A stretch of 64,000 nucleotides of DNA from Shewanella waksmanii ATCC BAA-643 (GTDB lineage Bacteria > Pseudomonadota > Gammaproteobacteria > Enterobacterales > Shewanellaceae), in the NCBI RefSeq assembly GCF_000518805.1, contig NZ_JAEH01000018.1, forward strand, positions 27,427-91,426, read 5' to 3'. The notes under the pieces are model-generated. The model did no database searches and had not been told where the DNA came from. It saw only the letters and a list, made by a program, of their open reading frames with translations. Shown in pieces: positions 1-8,469 of the stretch (the first letter of the stretch is position 1; each line of letters starts with the position of its first letter). The translations under genes were made by a program, and so were the position numbers.

Positions 1-1
1 T

Positions 2-265
2 CTGCGCAATCAGGTGGTCGAGCCCTATGACTTTACTCGCGCGATTCAGGTAGCGGTGAAGGAGTTTGCACCCGATAAAGTGATTGTACTCGGGCCGGGT
101 AACACCTTAGGCGGCGCGACTGCGCAGTCATTGATAGATATCAATTGGTTTGCTTGGGCAGATAAAGCCAGCTTTAGCACGGCGCAAGTTAAGCAGCCAC
201 AACTGATCTCTATGGGTGATGAAGCGCATCGTCATCTTATTACGCAGCGGCACTTTGTTACGTAG
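2..265 (+). CDS. C-terminal fragment of FabD-like (ACP S-malonyltransferase-like) protein, partial
   Basis: The reading frame is open from the left edge of the window (first full codon at position 2) and stops with TAG at 263-265, so only the last 87 residues are visible. The segment VIVLGPGNTLGG resembles the conserved glycine/proline turn near the C-terminus of acyl-transferase (FabD-type) domains, where E. coli FabD has VEVGPGKVLTG. The tail lacks any other recognisable domain. It is followed by a convergent response-regulator gene 29 bp away, so it ends its transcription unit. The family call rests on one short motif and the upstream catalytic GHS motif is outside the window, so an alternative hydrolase or transferase fold is possible. 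Confidence 0.5.
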   Translation: MRNQVVEPYDFTRAIQVAVKEFAPDKVIVLGPGNTLGGATAQSLIDINWFAWADKASFSTAQVKQPQLISMGDEAHRHLITQRHFVT

Positions 266-294
266 AGGCACTTTGTCACTGCCAATACACCCGA

Positions 295-1458
295 TTAGTT
301 AATGGTGGTGTTTACCGCGGCAATAATCTCTTGTTTGGTTGAGGGTTTCAGAATATAGCCTTTGAGCCCTAATTGTGCCCAACGTTTAATTAAGTCGCGG
401 TTATTATTGCTTGTGAGCGCGATGGCCGGGATATCTTGCCCGTTATTAACCACGCGGATTTGTTTGGTGGTGTTAATGCCATCCAAATTCGGCATGAACA
501 GATCCATCAGGATAAGTGAGTAGTCATTCGCCTTAATCTTTTTCAATGCGGTGATGCCGTCACTGGCTTCATCGGTATCAAATTTATCTTGTTGCAGGGC
601 TTTAACGATCATTTCTCGGTACAGGTGATTGTCTTCAACGACGAGAATTTTGTGGCGCTTGGCTTTGGTTATGGGCGCTGGGGCAAGCAAGTCATTCAGG
701 GTGTTGCTACTGGTTTTCTCCCTTGGTTGCTGACGTCGATTACTCTGTTTTAACGCTAACTGCTTGGTTAGCATTTGATCTAGCATGGCATCGAGACCGG
801 ACTTTATCTGGTCTTCTAAATCAGCCAGCAGTGGATCGATATGTTGGCTTTTTAGTGCCGCAATGATCTGTTCCGGGTCATTATTAATGCCGTGGTTGGT
901 TGCTGGTGCGGCAGCAAGTGCTGATTTACACTCTGCCACTGAATCAAGTAGGTGCTGCCTACAATCACTGCCGCTATCGATGAGGGTTTTTAAGCTGGCA
1001 TCAATATCATCGAGCTGGTCGTCTGAAAGGCCCTGGTATTGACTGTGGGATTGGGTAATCGATAAGCCGTTATGGACTATCGCCTTGAGACGAAATTTTT
1101 CGTATAAAGGTTGGTAAACAAAGTAATTGTCGAACACATTCTTGATGCAACAACGAAAGGCGATACCTGATTCTTTGTTTTTACACATCAAGACACTGTA
1201 ATGAATAAAATCAATGACCTTAGCGTCGATAAGCTTAGTGTAAAGCTCGATACTGTCGGTAATGGTACTCATCGCAAATAAAATGACACTGGGCTTAAAC
1301 TCCTGCAACCTATCTTTAATGTGCCTATCTGCCGGGAGGGTGCGGTAGTCTAGTACTTGTTCCGAAATAATACTCGCTGCACCGACAATGTCTTCTTCGT
1401 GATCATAAATCATAATCACCTTAGGATGACGGCTGGCAATATTGGATTTTTTCATCAT
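295..1458 (-). CDS. response regulator with N-terminal pseudo-receiver and C-terminal receiver
   Basis: Residues 268-387 form a standard CheY-like receiver: acidic pair in VVEDN (about 274-276), phospho-acceptor Asp319 in LMDLFMPNLDG, a Thr in ALTSN, and Lys in LKPS. Residues 10-125 look like a second receiver fold (VIMIYD start, KPSVILFAMS at the strand that normally carries the Asp), but the acceptor position is not acidic, so I read it as a pseudo-receiver. The linker (about 150-265) is hydrophilic and helical. There is no DNA-binding or enzymatic output domain. The start ATG overlaps the stop of the upstream Hpt gene by 4 bp, implying translational coupling. It is probably the terminal phospho-acceptor of the kinase-Hpt-regulator chain encoded with it; output by protein contact is an inference. 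Confidence 0.85.
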   Translation of the reverse strand: MMKKSNIASRHPKVIMIYDHEEDIVGAASIISEQVLDYRTLPADRHIKDRLQEFKPSVILFAMSTITDSIELYTKLIDAKVIDFIHYSVLMCKNKESGIAFRCCIKNVFDNYFVYQPLYEKFRLKAIVHNGLSITQSHSQYQGLSDDQLDDIDASLKTLIDSGSDCRQHLLDSVAECKSALAAAPATNHGINNDPEQIIAALKSQHIDPLLADLEDQIKSGLDAMLDQMLTKQLALKQSNRRQQPREKTSSNTLNDLLAPAPITKAKRHKILVVEDNHLYREMIVKALQQDKFDTDEASDGITALKKIKANDYSLILMDLFMPNLDGINTTKQIRVVNNGQDIPAIALTSNNNRDLIKRWAQLGLKGYILKPSTKQEIIAAVNTTIN

Positions 1459-1796
1459 TGTTGAATCGCTCCAATTAAGCTTTGCAGCGCGTGTTTAAGT
1501 GACAAGATGAGGCTTTTAGTGGTCGCTTTATCGTGAGCGATGGCGGCATGTTCTATCGATTGTAGAATATCGCTTACTTGCAGTGCGCCAATGGCTTTAG
1601 CCGATGTTTTTAAGAAGTGAGCTTCTTGTTTTACCCCATTAAAGTCGGCTTGATTGAAATCCATTGCTAATTTTTTAAGGCTCTGTTGTGCCTGAGCGAT
1701 AAATTGATGCTGAAAATCGGCAATTTCTTGCGGGTCATCGCCAATGAGACTGATTAGGATATTGCGATCCAAAATGACGCTTTCAATAGGAGTCAT
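1455..1796 (-). CDS. Hpt domain phosphotransfer protein
   Basis: A 113-residue, almost all-helical protein consisting of one histidine-phosphotransfer domain. The phosphorylatable His60 sits in EAHFLKTSAKAIGA, which follows the Hpt consensus HxLKGxSxxxG in spacing, with Thr in place of the usual Gly after Lys. It overlaps the kinase gene by 14 bp upstream and the response-regulator gene by 4 bp downstream. Members of this family shuttle a phosphoryl group from the receiver of a hybrid kinase to a separate response regulator, and the gene order here matches that route. No membrane segment is present, so it is cytoplasmic. Confidence 0.88.
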   Translation of the reverse strand: MTPIESVILDRNILISLIGDDPQEIADFQHQFIAQAQQSLKKLAMDFNQADFNGVKQEAHFLKTSAKAIGALQVSDILQSIEHAAIAHDKATTKSLILSLKHALQSLIGAIQQ

Positions 1797-4512
1797 GGCT
1801 ATACCACCTTTGCATCACTTTTTCTAAATCGCGCAACTGGATTGGCTTACTGACAAAATCATTCATGCCAGATTGATAGCAATAGTCTAATTCAGTGCTC
1901 ATCGCTGCACCGGTAATGGCCACAATAGGGATGGCATCCTTATTACTTAATGACTCAAGATTTCTAATCTTCTTAGACATGTCGTAACCATCTAAATTAG
2001 GCATATGACAATCGGTCAAAATAAGCTTGTATTGATCGTTTTGCCATAGTGCAATGCCATCGACACCATCTTCAGCTAAGTCACATTGATAACCTAATGT
2101 CTTGAGTTGTTTTACGATGAGCTTTTGATTGAGTGGGTTATCTTCTACCACCAAAATGTCGGCATGTTGACGAGCAGTTTCTGTGGTCTGTTGCGGCTGG
2201 CTAAGGTCAGTAAAACTCAAGTCTAGGTTATCTAAGTCTATGGTATCTCGCTGATTAATCGAGTCGCTTAATGCTTGAATTAGCTGTGCCTGACACAACG
2301 GAAAAGGATTTAAGCTAACGGCAAGTGGTATTAGGCTTTGCAGCTTGTTTTTATCGCCATTGGGGATCAGTAGCAATAGATTATCTGCTTGTTCATTTTG
2401 TCCAAAAAGTTGCACCAACTCCTGCTGGCTTTCAGTGTAGTTGCCGCTGAGCACTAGCACAGCGTCGAAGTGCTGCTCGGCATCAAAAAGCTCATCGAGT
2501 GAAACCTTGGTGACGTTTGCACCGGCATTGATTAAGTACTGGGTGATTCGGTGAGCATCGAGCGGATTATGCTGTAACGTCACTACTGCTATTTGATGAT
2601 GCAGTAACGCCGGGGCGGGGGCACTTGATTTTGCTGGCCAGAAAGGCAGCTCAACACTGAAACTGGAACCCTTGCCTTGCTCGCTCTCCAAGCTAATTTC
2701 TCCTGCAAGTAGATTGGTCAACTTGCCGCAAATTGCTAAGCCCAGCCCAGTACCACCGTACTCTCGGGTAGTTGATTTTTGAGCTTGGGTAAATGGAGTA
2801 AACAACTGTTTTTGAGTGTCTTTGTCTATACCAATGCCGGTATCTGTGACCGTGAATCGAACCTTAGTTACCACACTATTTTGTTCGCTAATGGATACTT
2901 TGAGGCCAACTTTGCCTCTTACATCTGAAGTTGAATGGGTAAACTTCATCGCATTGCTTAGCAGGTTAAATAATATTTGCCTGACTTTGACACTGTCACC
3001 TTCAAGCAAGGCTGGAATGTCAGGGTCTTCATTAATCACAAAATCTAGATTTTGACGATGGGCTGTCGGGGCAAATAGCTGTTGCAGGTTTTGCACGACC
3101 TCTGAGATGCAAAAATCAGCTTGTTCGACATCCATCTTTCCAGACTCAATTTTATTGATATCGAGAATATCGTTGAGTATGTATATAAGGTTGTTTGCCG
3201 AAGTGGAGGCCGTATTGATCAGTTCATCCGCCTCTTTAGAATCGTCAGTAAACTCTAGCAGCTCAAGTGCACCGATTACCGCATTCATCGGGGTGCGTAA
3301 TTCGTGACTGATCATCGACAGGAACTCACTTTTTGCCTGACTGGCACGTTCGGCAAGTTCTTTGGCCTTTTGTAATTCCGTTGTACGCTGCGCTACTCGC
3401 GACTCTAAGGTGTTATTGCTTTCTTGAAGTGCCTTTTGTGCTTCTACAATCGGGGTTTGGTCGATACAAACCCCATCGATTCGGCTATTTTGATTGAGAT
3501 CGTTTTTACCCACTTGGCCCTTACCGACAACGTAGACGATATCGCCATTGTCATGGGTAGCACGATACTCTTGGTGAAAGGCTTCACCCGTTTCAAGGGA
3601 ATGCTCTATTGCTGAAAACACCCGATCACAATCTTCTGGATGTAGACGTTCCACCCAAGCTTTAATATCTCCGCGCCGATGCTCAGCAATACCGCACATC
3701 TCATTGGCACGTTTGTCCCAGCTCCACATCCACTGACCTTGACGGTCTATTTCGGCGTGCCAATTACCGATGTTGCCCGCATCGAGTGCTAAGTCTCGCG
3801 CTTCGTGCAGTTTCTTCAAATCCTGCAGCATGTCATTAGATTCAGTTCTATCAAATACTAAGCCGATGAGCTCTGACGATGATTGATAGCTAAAGTGCTT
3901 GCAGCGCAGTTCGAAAAGACTGCTAGGATTGTTTTCCATACTAAATTGAAAGCAGTTGCTGCTATTGGCGGATGCTAGGTCGGCTAGGCTGGCAAATTTG
4001 TGTCGGTCATTAGGACAAATCTGTTCGACAAACTCTTGCCATTGATAGCGACAGTTAAGCTCGAGGCCAAGGAGTGATAGCATTTTTTGCGAGCAGCTAA
4101 ATTGCCCTGTTTTAATGTCAAATCGCCACAAACCAATACTGGCACTGTCGATCAATTGATTTAGTTGTAGTGGACAAGCTTTATCAGAAGACTGCGGCGT
4201 AAATAGAAGTAAGTAGTGGTGCTGGTGATGATCATATTGCGCTGATATTCGTACTCGTGTGCATCCGTTGGCATGCTTGAACATAAACAAGCCATCTTTT
4301 TGCAGGACCAAATCACTAAATTGTTTACTAGCTTGGCTAGCAAAGGCTGCACCCAGCGGTACAAGCTGCGACGTAACACTTGTTTTTATCGCTGAATCAA
4401 ACTGATAGTTAAACTGGGACTTGAACGCCTGATTGCACTCAATAATGTCACCATTAACGCTGGACAGCATCATGGCAAAGGGAAAGTCATCATCCATGAA
4501 CTTTTGATACAT
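1783..4512 (-). CDS. PAS-containing hybrid sensor histidine kinase
   Basis: 909 residues without a clear transmembrane helix, so probably a cytoplasmic sensor. Domains in order: three PAS-like segments (about 10-110; 125-225; 240-365, the last with the PAS-fold-3 pattern around WVERLHPEDCDRVF and a typical PAC tail), a coiled linker of the type seen before kinases (RTTELQKAKELAERASQAKSE), HisKA with the H-box FLSMISHELRTPMNA (about 395-410), HATPase with N, G1 (DTGIGI), F and G2 (GGTGLGLAI) boxes, a degenerate receiver-like stretch, and a C-terminal receiver from about 785 with phospho-acceptor Asp in LTDCHMPNLDG (about 836). The signal sensed is unknown. It heads the kinase, Hpt, regulator operon. 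The start codon has only a weak Shine-Dalgarno; Met6 is an alternative. Confidence 0.9.
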   Translation of the reverse strand: MYQKFMDDDFPFAMMLSSVNGDIIECNQAFKSQFNYQFDSAIKTSVTSQLVPLGAAFASQASKQFSDLVLQKDGLFMFKHANGCTRVRISAQYDHHQHHYLLLFTPQSSDKACPLQLNQLIDSASIGLWRFDIKTGQFSCSQKMLSLLGLELNCRYQWQEFVEQICPNDRHKFASLADLASANSSNCFQFSMENNPSSLFELRCKHFSYQSSSELIGLVFDRTESNDMLQDLKKLHEARDLALDAGNIGNWHAEIDRQGQWMWSWDKRANEMCGIAEHRRGDIKAWVERLHPEDCDRVFSAIEHSLETGEAFHQEYRATHDNGDIVYVVGKGQVGKNDLNQNSRIDGVCIDQTPIVEAQKALQESNNTLESRVAQRTTELQKAKELAERASQAKSEFLSMISHELRTPMNAVIGALELLEFTDDSKEADELINTASTSANNLIYILNDILDINKIESGKMDVEQADFCISEVVQNLQQLFAPTAHRQNLDFVINEDPDIPALLEGDSVKVRQILFNLLSNAMKFTHSTSDVRGKVGLKVSISEQNSVVTKVRFTVTDTGIGIDKDTQKQLFTPFTQAQKSTTREYGGTGLGLAICGKLTNLLAGEISLESEQGKGSSFSVELPFWPAKSSAPAPALLHHQIAVVTLQHNPLDAHRITQYLINAGANVTKVSLDELFDAEQHFDAVLVLSGNYTESQQELVQLFGQNEQADNLLLLIPNGDKNKLQSLIPLAVSLNPFPLCQAQLIQALSDSINQRDTIDLDNLDLSFTDLSQPQQTTETARQHADILVVEDNPLNQKLIVKQLKTLGYQCDLAEDGVDGIALWQNDQYKLILTDCHMPNLDGYDMSKKIRNLESLSNKDAIPIVAITGAAMSTELDYCYQSGMNDFVSKPIQLRDLEKVMQRWYSHDSY

Positions 4513-4668
4513 AAGCCATATACATCCATATATAGGGGTGTGGCTTTAAGTGTAGCAGTTCAAAATTTTACTGCGTTGTGAATAAGCACCTTTTTTATGC
4601 TGTTATGTCGACTATATCTAGCCAAAGGTAATTCAATGATAAGAAATACCTTCGGCAATAGTTAAGTG

Positions 4669-5271
4669 TTACGCAGGTTTTGTCTCGGCGACTTTTTGAT
4701 GAATAAATGCAATTGCCGACTCATCAAGCACCTGATTTGATAAGTAGGTTTGGCCCTTTTCCAGTTGTAGCAACAGGCCCTTGCTGGTGGTGATAACTTG
4801 ATTGACCTGCTGCCATGCTATGGTGTGGGTAATGACGGCCGATTGGCTAGTGATCCCCTCATCATCGATGGTTAGATCCACACTGTGGCCAGACGCTTTG
4901 CTCATGAGTTGTCGCCATAACCACCATGTACGCTTGAAACGGACACTGAGCCCCTCAATAAATCCCAAGCCAATAATAAACCAAGAAGCATAGGCATTGG
5001 TGTCCGTAAGTAACAATGCGGTACCCACAAAAATAAATCCGATTGCTTTAGTGTAGGGTTTATAGCCTTCAACGGTCGGTACTGATTGATCAAAGCATTC
5101 TAGGTAGTAGTGTTTATCTAGGGTGTATTGGTGCTGATAGCGATATGCTGATGTCATGACACAAAATGAGTAAAAGTGTTTGTTGTAGTTTAACTGCAAT
5201 GCTTGTCCTTGCAAAATACTGTGTTTCATTCGCCGCAAAAGACCTTTGACTATCGTTGCCAACTTCATCAT
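4669..5271 (-). CDS. YcxB-like membrane protein
   Basis: 200 residues. An N-terminal soluble strand-rich stretch (about 35-60, HSILQGQALQLNYNKHFYSF) is followed by two hydrophobic segments (roughly 75-110) and a C-terminal strand-rich domain containing the pattern DDEGITSQSAVITHTIAWQQVNQVITTSKGLLL, typical of the YcxB-like C-terminal domain, a PH-like fold of unknown function. It stands alone, transcribed away from the small gene at 5392. Two consecutive Met codons start the frame. Function is unknown; the family assignment is moderately sure. Confidence 0.6.
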   Translation of the reverse strand: MMKLATIVKGLLRRMKHSILQGQALQLNYNKHFYSFCVMTSAYRYQHQYTLDKHYYLECFDQSVPTVEGYKPYTKAIGFIFVGTALLLTDTNAYASWFIIGLGFIEGLSVRFKRTWWLWRQLMSKASGHSVDLTIDDEGITSQSAVITHTIAWQQVNQVITTSKGLLLQLEKGQTYLSNQVLDESAIAFIHQKVAETKPA

Positions 5272-5391
5272 TTAGTAAATAAACGCAAATGTCCCTCGCC
5301 CCATTGTTAATTAAGTTTAATGATTTGTTGTTATTTGGTTAACCTTGGTGTGGTTATGCTAGCTTTTGCAATGAAGCAGAAGAGGTAAAAC

Positions 5392-5619
5392 ATGGATAAT
5401 TTCGTTTCTACACCTAAGCAATCTCACCGTTTTCAAGCCAATATCGAGCGTCGAAACAAAAGTCATGCTGGTGGCTGGGGTCGTGACTTACTCGAAGCTG
5501 ATACCCTGTTCGCGCTAGTTAAATCGATGTGCCAATCTAAGACGTTGACCATGATGGTGTTATTTGGTTTGTGCTTCTTTGGTGGATTTTTTCTGCTGCT
5601 CAAGTATATGGCTGGCTAA
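5392..5619 (+). CDS. small single-pass membrane protein, unknown
   Basis: 75 residues: a basic, polar N-terminal half rich in Arg/Lys/His and one strongly hydrophobic helix at about 52-73 (MMVLFGLCFFGGFFLLLKYM). The ATG has a good ribosome binding site (AGAGGT, about 7 bases upstream), which supports it as a real gene. I do not recognise a family. The positive-inside rule predicts a cytoplasmic N-terminus with the helix anchoring the C-terminal end. It is followed 115 bp later by another small membrane-protein gene on the same strand. Confidence 0.55.
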   Translation: MDNFVSTPKQSHRFQANIERRNKSHAGGWGRDLLEADTLFALVKSMCQSKTLTMMVLFGLCFFGGFFLLLKYMAG

Positions 5620-5734
5620 CGTGGTAATTAAAGATAGAGGTAACGCTCAGTTTACTTATTTTCGGTGCATTTTAGTTTGAATGTTCCATTTGGCTTAATT
5701 GCGCAGTAACACAATATCATTTCAAGGAGGACTC

Positions 5735-5983
5735 ATGGTGGCGCAGTTTGCGGCAGAACTGATTTTTTGGGTTGTATGGGAGTTAGTTTTGTCCGTGTTG
5801 TTTTATACAACAGGGGCGGTTTTATTGGCGATATTTTCCTTTGGGAAAATACAAAAGCCATTATATCTACCTGCTATTTTTAGCCGAGAAAAGCGAATTA
5901 AAAGTAAAGATTTTAATGCTGTTTGTGCTTTAGGTATTGTATTTTATGTTGTCCTGTTTGCTGCCTTAATATATTTCTACTAG
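5735..5983 (+). CDS. small two-helix membrane protein, unknown
   Basis: The frame is open from 5699 but the start is placed at ATG 5735 because a near-perfect Shine-Dalgarno (AAGGAGG, 5724-5730) lies just upstream. The resulting 82-residue protein has an N-terminal hydrophobic stretch of two turns of helix (AELIFWVVWELVLSVLFYTTGAVLLAIFSF) and a second helix at the C-terminus (VCALGIVFYVVLFAALIYF), separated by a short basic loop. No family recognised; an inner-membrane location is the only supported inference. Confidence 0.55.
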   Translation: MVAQFAAELIFWVVWELVLSVLFYTTGAVLLAIFSFGKIQKPLYLPAIFSREKRIKSKDFNAVCALGIVFYVVLFAALIYFY

Positions 5984-6045
5984 CATTTTATGTTTTAGTT
6001 TGAACTGAAAAACCGCCAACAGACGTCGTTAGCGGTACTTGTTCC

Positions 6046-6261
6046 CTATGCGCACACGCCGCGCTCTACCAGTACTTTATTACTGGTTCTAACACCGGTA
6101 AGGACCGCTTTACGGTTAAAGCACGGGATATAAACTCGGCCGACTTCAACACCATTGTCATCGACATATGAGTAGATGGAAAACTCCCAATAAGCAGCTT
6201 GTACTGCGGTAGAGATTGCGATGGCAGTGACGGCTAACGCGAGTGTTTTTTTGATATTCAT
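6046..6261 (-). CDS. small secreted protein (possible DUF6289-like)
   Basis: 71 residues with a classical Sec signal peptide (KK, then ALAVTAIAISTAVQA, cleavage likely after residue 22). The mature part is about 49 residues with two Cys (in YIPCFNRK and the terminal VERGVCA), which could form a disulfide in the periplasm. The length, the aromatic residue next to the cleavage site and the GV-rich C-terminus recall small exported DUF6289 proteins, but this is a weak resemblance. It is monocistronic and transcribed away from the SDR gene. Confidence 0.5.
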   Translation of the reverse strand: MNIKKTLALAVTAIAISTAVQAAYWEFSIYSYVDDNGVEVGRVYIPCFNRKAVLTGVRTSNKVLVERGVCA

Positions 6262-6483
6262 TTACTAATTCCTTGTAGTGGTTGTTATTTCTGATTGTTA
6301 TTTTTGAGTGTTACTCAACTCCATCATTACTTAATTAATGACGATTTTATATAATGCTTTTCAGCGAAATTTCCGACTGTAATCTCAATATTTAGTTGTA
6401 ATTTTTTTTGGCGTCATATAATCCTTAATGGTTTACATTTACTTATATAAGCATTAGGTTCTAGAGTCATTGTTCAGTTTGGG

Positions 6484-7236
6484 ATGGATATGCGTAAAAG
6501 GATACTAATAACAGGCGCAAGTTCGGGGCTTGGTAAGCAGATGGCCATTGAGTTCGCAGCACATGGTCGTGATTTAGTGTTATGTGCCAGACGGCTAGAT
6601 AACTTGCAGCAGTTGCAGCACCAATTGAAGCAGATCAATCCCAGTATAAAGGTGTTGATTCAGCAGCTTGATGTTGATGATCACCAAGCGGTTTTCAGCG
6701 TATTTGAGCAAGCAGCCGAGCAATTTGGCGGGCTGGACCGGATCATTATTAACGCCGGCATTGGCAAAGGTGCCAGCATAGGTACTGGGCAATTTGAAGC
6801 CAATAAGGCAACGGCAATGACTAACTTTGTTGCCGCTTTAGCGCAAACTGAAGCAGCAATGCAAATTTTTAGAAGGCAAAACTCCGGCCATTTGGTGACT
6901 ATCTCTTCAGTTAGCGCCGCTAGGGGGTTTAGGCGAGCTCTGACAGTTTATGGCGCAACAAAAGCCGCATTAACTTCAATGACAGAAGGTCTCGCGGTTG
7001 AGATGTTAGGCACTCCTATTAAGGTGTCGTGCATACACCCAGGCTTTATTCGTACTGAGATCAACGCCAAAGTGGAAAAAGTACCTTTTATTGTCGACCT
7101 TGAAACCGGTGGCAAAGCCCTATTCACTGCGATAGAGCAGGAGCGACGTCATAGTTATGTGCCCAGTTGGCCTTGGTCAGTAGTCTATCGTTTGTTGAAG
7201 TTTGTGCCGTTGTCTGTACTACGCAAATTCAGTTAA
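6484..7236 (+). CDS. SDR family NAD(P)-dependent oxidoreductase
   Basis: A classical short-chain dehydrogenase of 250 residues. The Rossmann cofactor motif TGASSGLG is at residues 10-17, an NAG motif occurs in IIINAGIGKG, a catalytic Ser is in TISSVSAARG, and the catalytic YxxxK is in YGATKAA (about 157-161). Arg residues after the glycine motif (CARRLDNL) suggest NADP(H) preference. The C-terminal stretch WPWSVVYRLLKFVPLSVLRKF is aromatic and basic, as in SDRs acting on lipid-like substrates (YdfG/SadH-type). Substrate not predictable. A second in-frame ATG at 6490 is an equally plausible start. Monocistronic. Confidence 0.85.
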   Translation: MDMRKRILITGASSGLGKQMAIEFAAHGRDLVLCARRLDNLQQLQHQLKQINPSIKVLIQQLDVDDHQAVFSVFEQAAEQFGGLDRIIINAGIGKGASIGTGQFEANKATAMTNFVAALAQTEAAMQIFRRQNSGHLVTISSVSAARGFRRALTVYGATKAALTSMTEGLAVEMLGTPIKVSCIHPGFIRTEINAKVEKVPFIVDLETGGKALFTAIEQERRHSYVPSWPWSVVYRLLKFVPLSVLRKFS

Positions 7237-7266
7237 CGGCACCTATGGCTTTTAGGCTGAGTTAAA

Positions 7267-7692
7267 TTAGCACTCATCGTAGCGGTTACGCAGCGCAGGA
7301 ATATCGCTTAGGTACTGTACAAACTCAATCTCATAGCCATCTGAGTCAATAAAGTAGACATTGCGGCGATAGGGATCTTCGGCACCGTCTTTGTCGATGT
7401 TAAAACCGGCAGCTGCTAGTCTTTCGATGATGGCATCTAAGTTATCGGTAACAAAAGCAAAGTGGGCTAGCCCGACTTGATGGCCACTTAAATCGCGGTT
7501 ATCACTGTCGCCATCGTCATTAAACGCAATGTACTGATAATCATCGCCAAAATGTACCCATTGACGTGCCACCCCATACCAGCTACCCGTTCCCCCACCC
7601 CGCACAGACCAATGTGGGAAGGCGGCTTGGTAAAACCTCAGTGCTGTTGGTATGTCTCTGACTACTAAATTAATGTGCTCTAAATGAATCAT
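7267..7692 (-). CDS. VOC (glyoxalase/bleomycin resistance) family protein
   Basis: 141 residues with the paired beta-alpha-beta-beta-beta modules of the vicinal oxygen chelate fold. Candidate metal ligands are the His near the N-terminus (LEHINLVV), the His in the middle (GLAHFAFV) and the Glu in the last strand (YEIEFVQY). Members include glyoxalase I, extradiol dioxygenases and resistance proteins; the reaction here is not predictable. It lies 24 bp downstream of the FMN-reductase gene on the same strand, so both are likely expressed from the shared promoter region at about 8330-8420. Confidence 0.8.
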   Translation of the reverse strand: MIHLEHINLVVRDIPTALRFYQAAFPHWSVRGGGTGSWYGVARQWVHFGDDYQYIAFNDDGDSDNRDLSGHQVGLAHFAFVTDNLDAIIERLAAAGFNIDKDGAEDPYRRNVYFIDSDGYEIEFVQYLSDIPALRNRYDEC

Positions 7693-7716
7693 AGTCTTAT
7701 CCTTGTTTGATTGGTA

Positions 7717-8325
7717 TTACATGCCGTAAATGTATTCTTGTTGTTTCGGGTAGGGCTTGTGCTGATGGTTGTGACGAATAACCGCTAACGCTTGGGCGTA
7801 CTGATAAAGCATATGCTGACTGTAGCTAATACGCTGCCTAAGTTGCTGATCGCGGCTATTATCCTTGCTATCTGCTTCTAACATTTGGGTGACATCGCGA
7901 ATGATCAGGTGATCGGGTAAGGCAATCATCTTATTATTTTTAAGTGCGTTCATTCGTAGCTCTGCAATTGGGTAGGCGCCGCTTATGCCGCTAGACACTG
8001 ACACTAACAACGCCGGTTTATGGGCGGTGGTTTGGTTGTCACACATCAATAAAAAATTCTTCAAAATGGGGGATGCCATTCCTCCCCATTCAGGCGTTAT
8101 GAGTATCATGGCATCAGCGGCTGCAACGAGATCATTTAGCGCACTCCAATCACTACCTAATGCCGCTTTACTTTCTTGACTGCCATCCCAGAATGGAATT
8201 TGGTAACGACATAATTCCACATAGTTAATTTGTTCAAATTGCGTCTCTGACTCGCTTAAGTATCGACCTACCTTGTCGCTTTGTGAGGCTGCTCTTTGGC
8301 TGCTACTGATGATGAGTAAGTTCAT
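7717..8325 (-). CDS. NAD(P)H-dependent FMN reductase family protein
   Basis: 202 residues with the flavodoxin-like fold of NADPH-dependent FMN reductases. The N-terminal phosphate-binding strand-loop is LLIISSSQRAAS (residues 3-14) and the flavin-contact loop is ITPEWGGMASPILKN (76-90), matching the family pattern TPEYNxSxPxxLKN with Trp-Gly-Gly in place of Tyr-Asn. The product is a cytosolic flavoprotein probably handling quinone, azo or other redox substrates. It is divergent from the Cys-containing regulator at 8470; multiple TTTACTT half-sites lie between them, so redox-linked repression by that regulator is a reasonable inference. Confidence 0.82.
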   Translation of the reverse strand: MNLLIISSSQRAASQSDKVGRYLSESETQFEQINYVELCRYQIPFWDGSQESKAALGSDWSALNDLVAAADAMILITPEWGGMASPILKNFLLMCDNQTTAHKPALLVSVSSGISGAYPIAELRMNALKNNKMIALPDHLIIRDVTQMLEADSKDNSRDQQLRQRISYSQHMLYQYAQALAVIRHNHQHKPYPKQQEYIYGM

Positions 8326-8341
8326 TATGTAATCCTTTTTA

Positions 8342-8414
8342 TTTACTTAATATTATATAAGGTAAATGCTTTACTTAATAAAGTAAAGTATAAAGTAAAT
8401 AAAAAAGTTTACTT
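8342..8414. promoter_or_regulatory. operator array of TTTACTT / AAGTAAA half-sites
   Basis: Between the divergent FMN-reductase and regulator genes there are at least five copies of one heptamer in both orientations: TTTACTT at 8342-8348, 8370-8376 and 8408-8414, AAGTAAA at 8381-8387 and 8393-8399, plus a variant at 8360-8366. The pair at 8369-8388 makes a perfect 8-bp inverted repeat CTTTACTT with a 4-base spacer. This is what a dimeric winged-helix regulator binding several adjacent operators would leave; the neighbouring gene product is the obvious candidate. Confidence 0.7.
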
Positions 8415-8469
8415 AAGTGGTGAATAGGTAATAATAGACCTATAGCGATAGGCTGAAACAGGTACGCAT

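Noticed and set aside
785..1042. Plus-strand frame inside the response regulator gene
   Set aside because: Shadow of a well-supported minus-strand gene without its own ribosome site.
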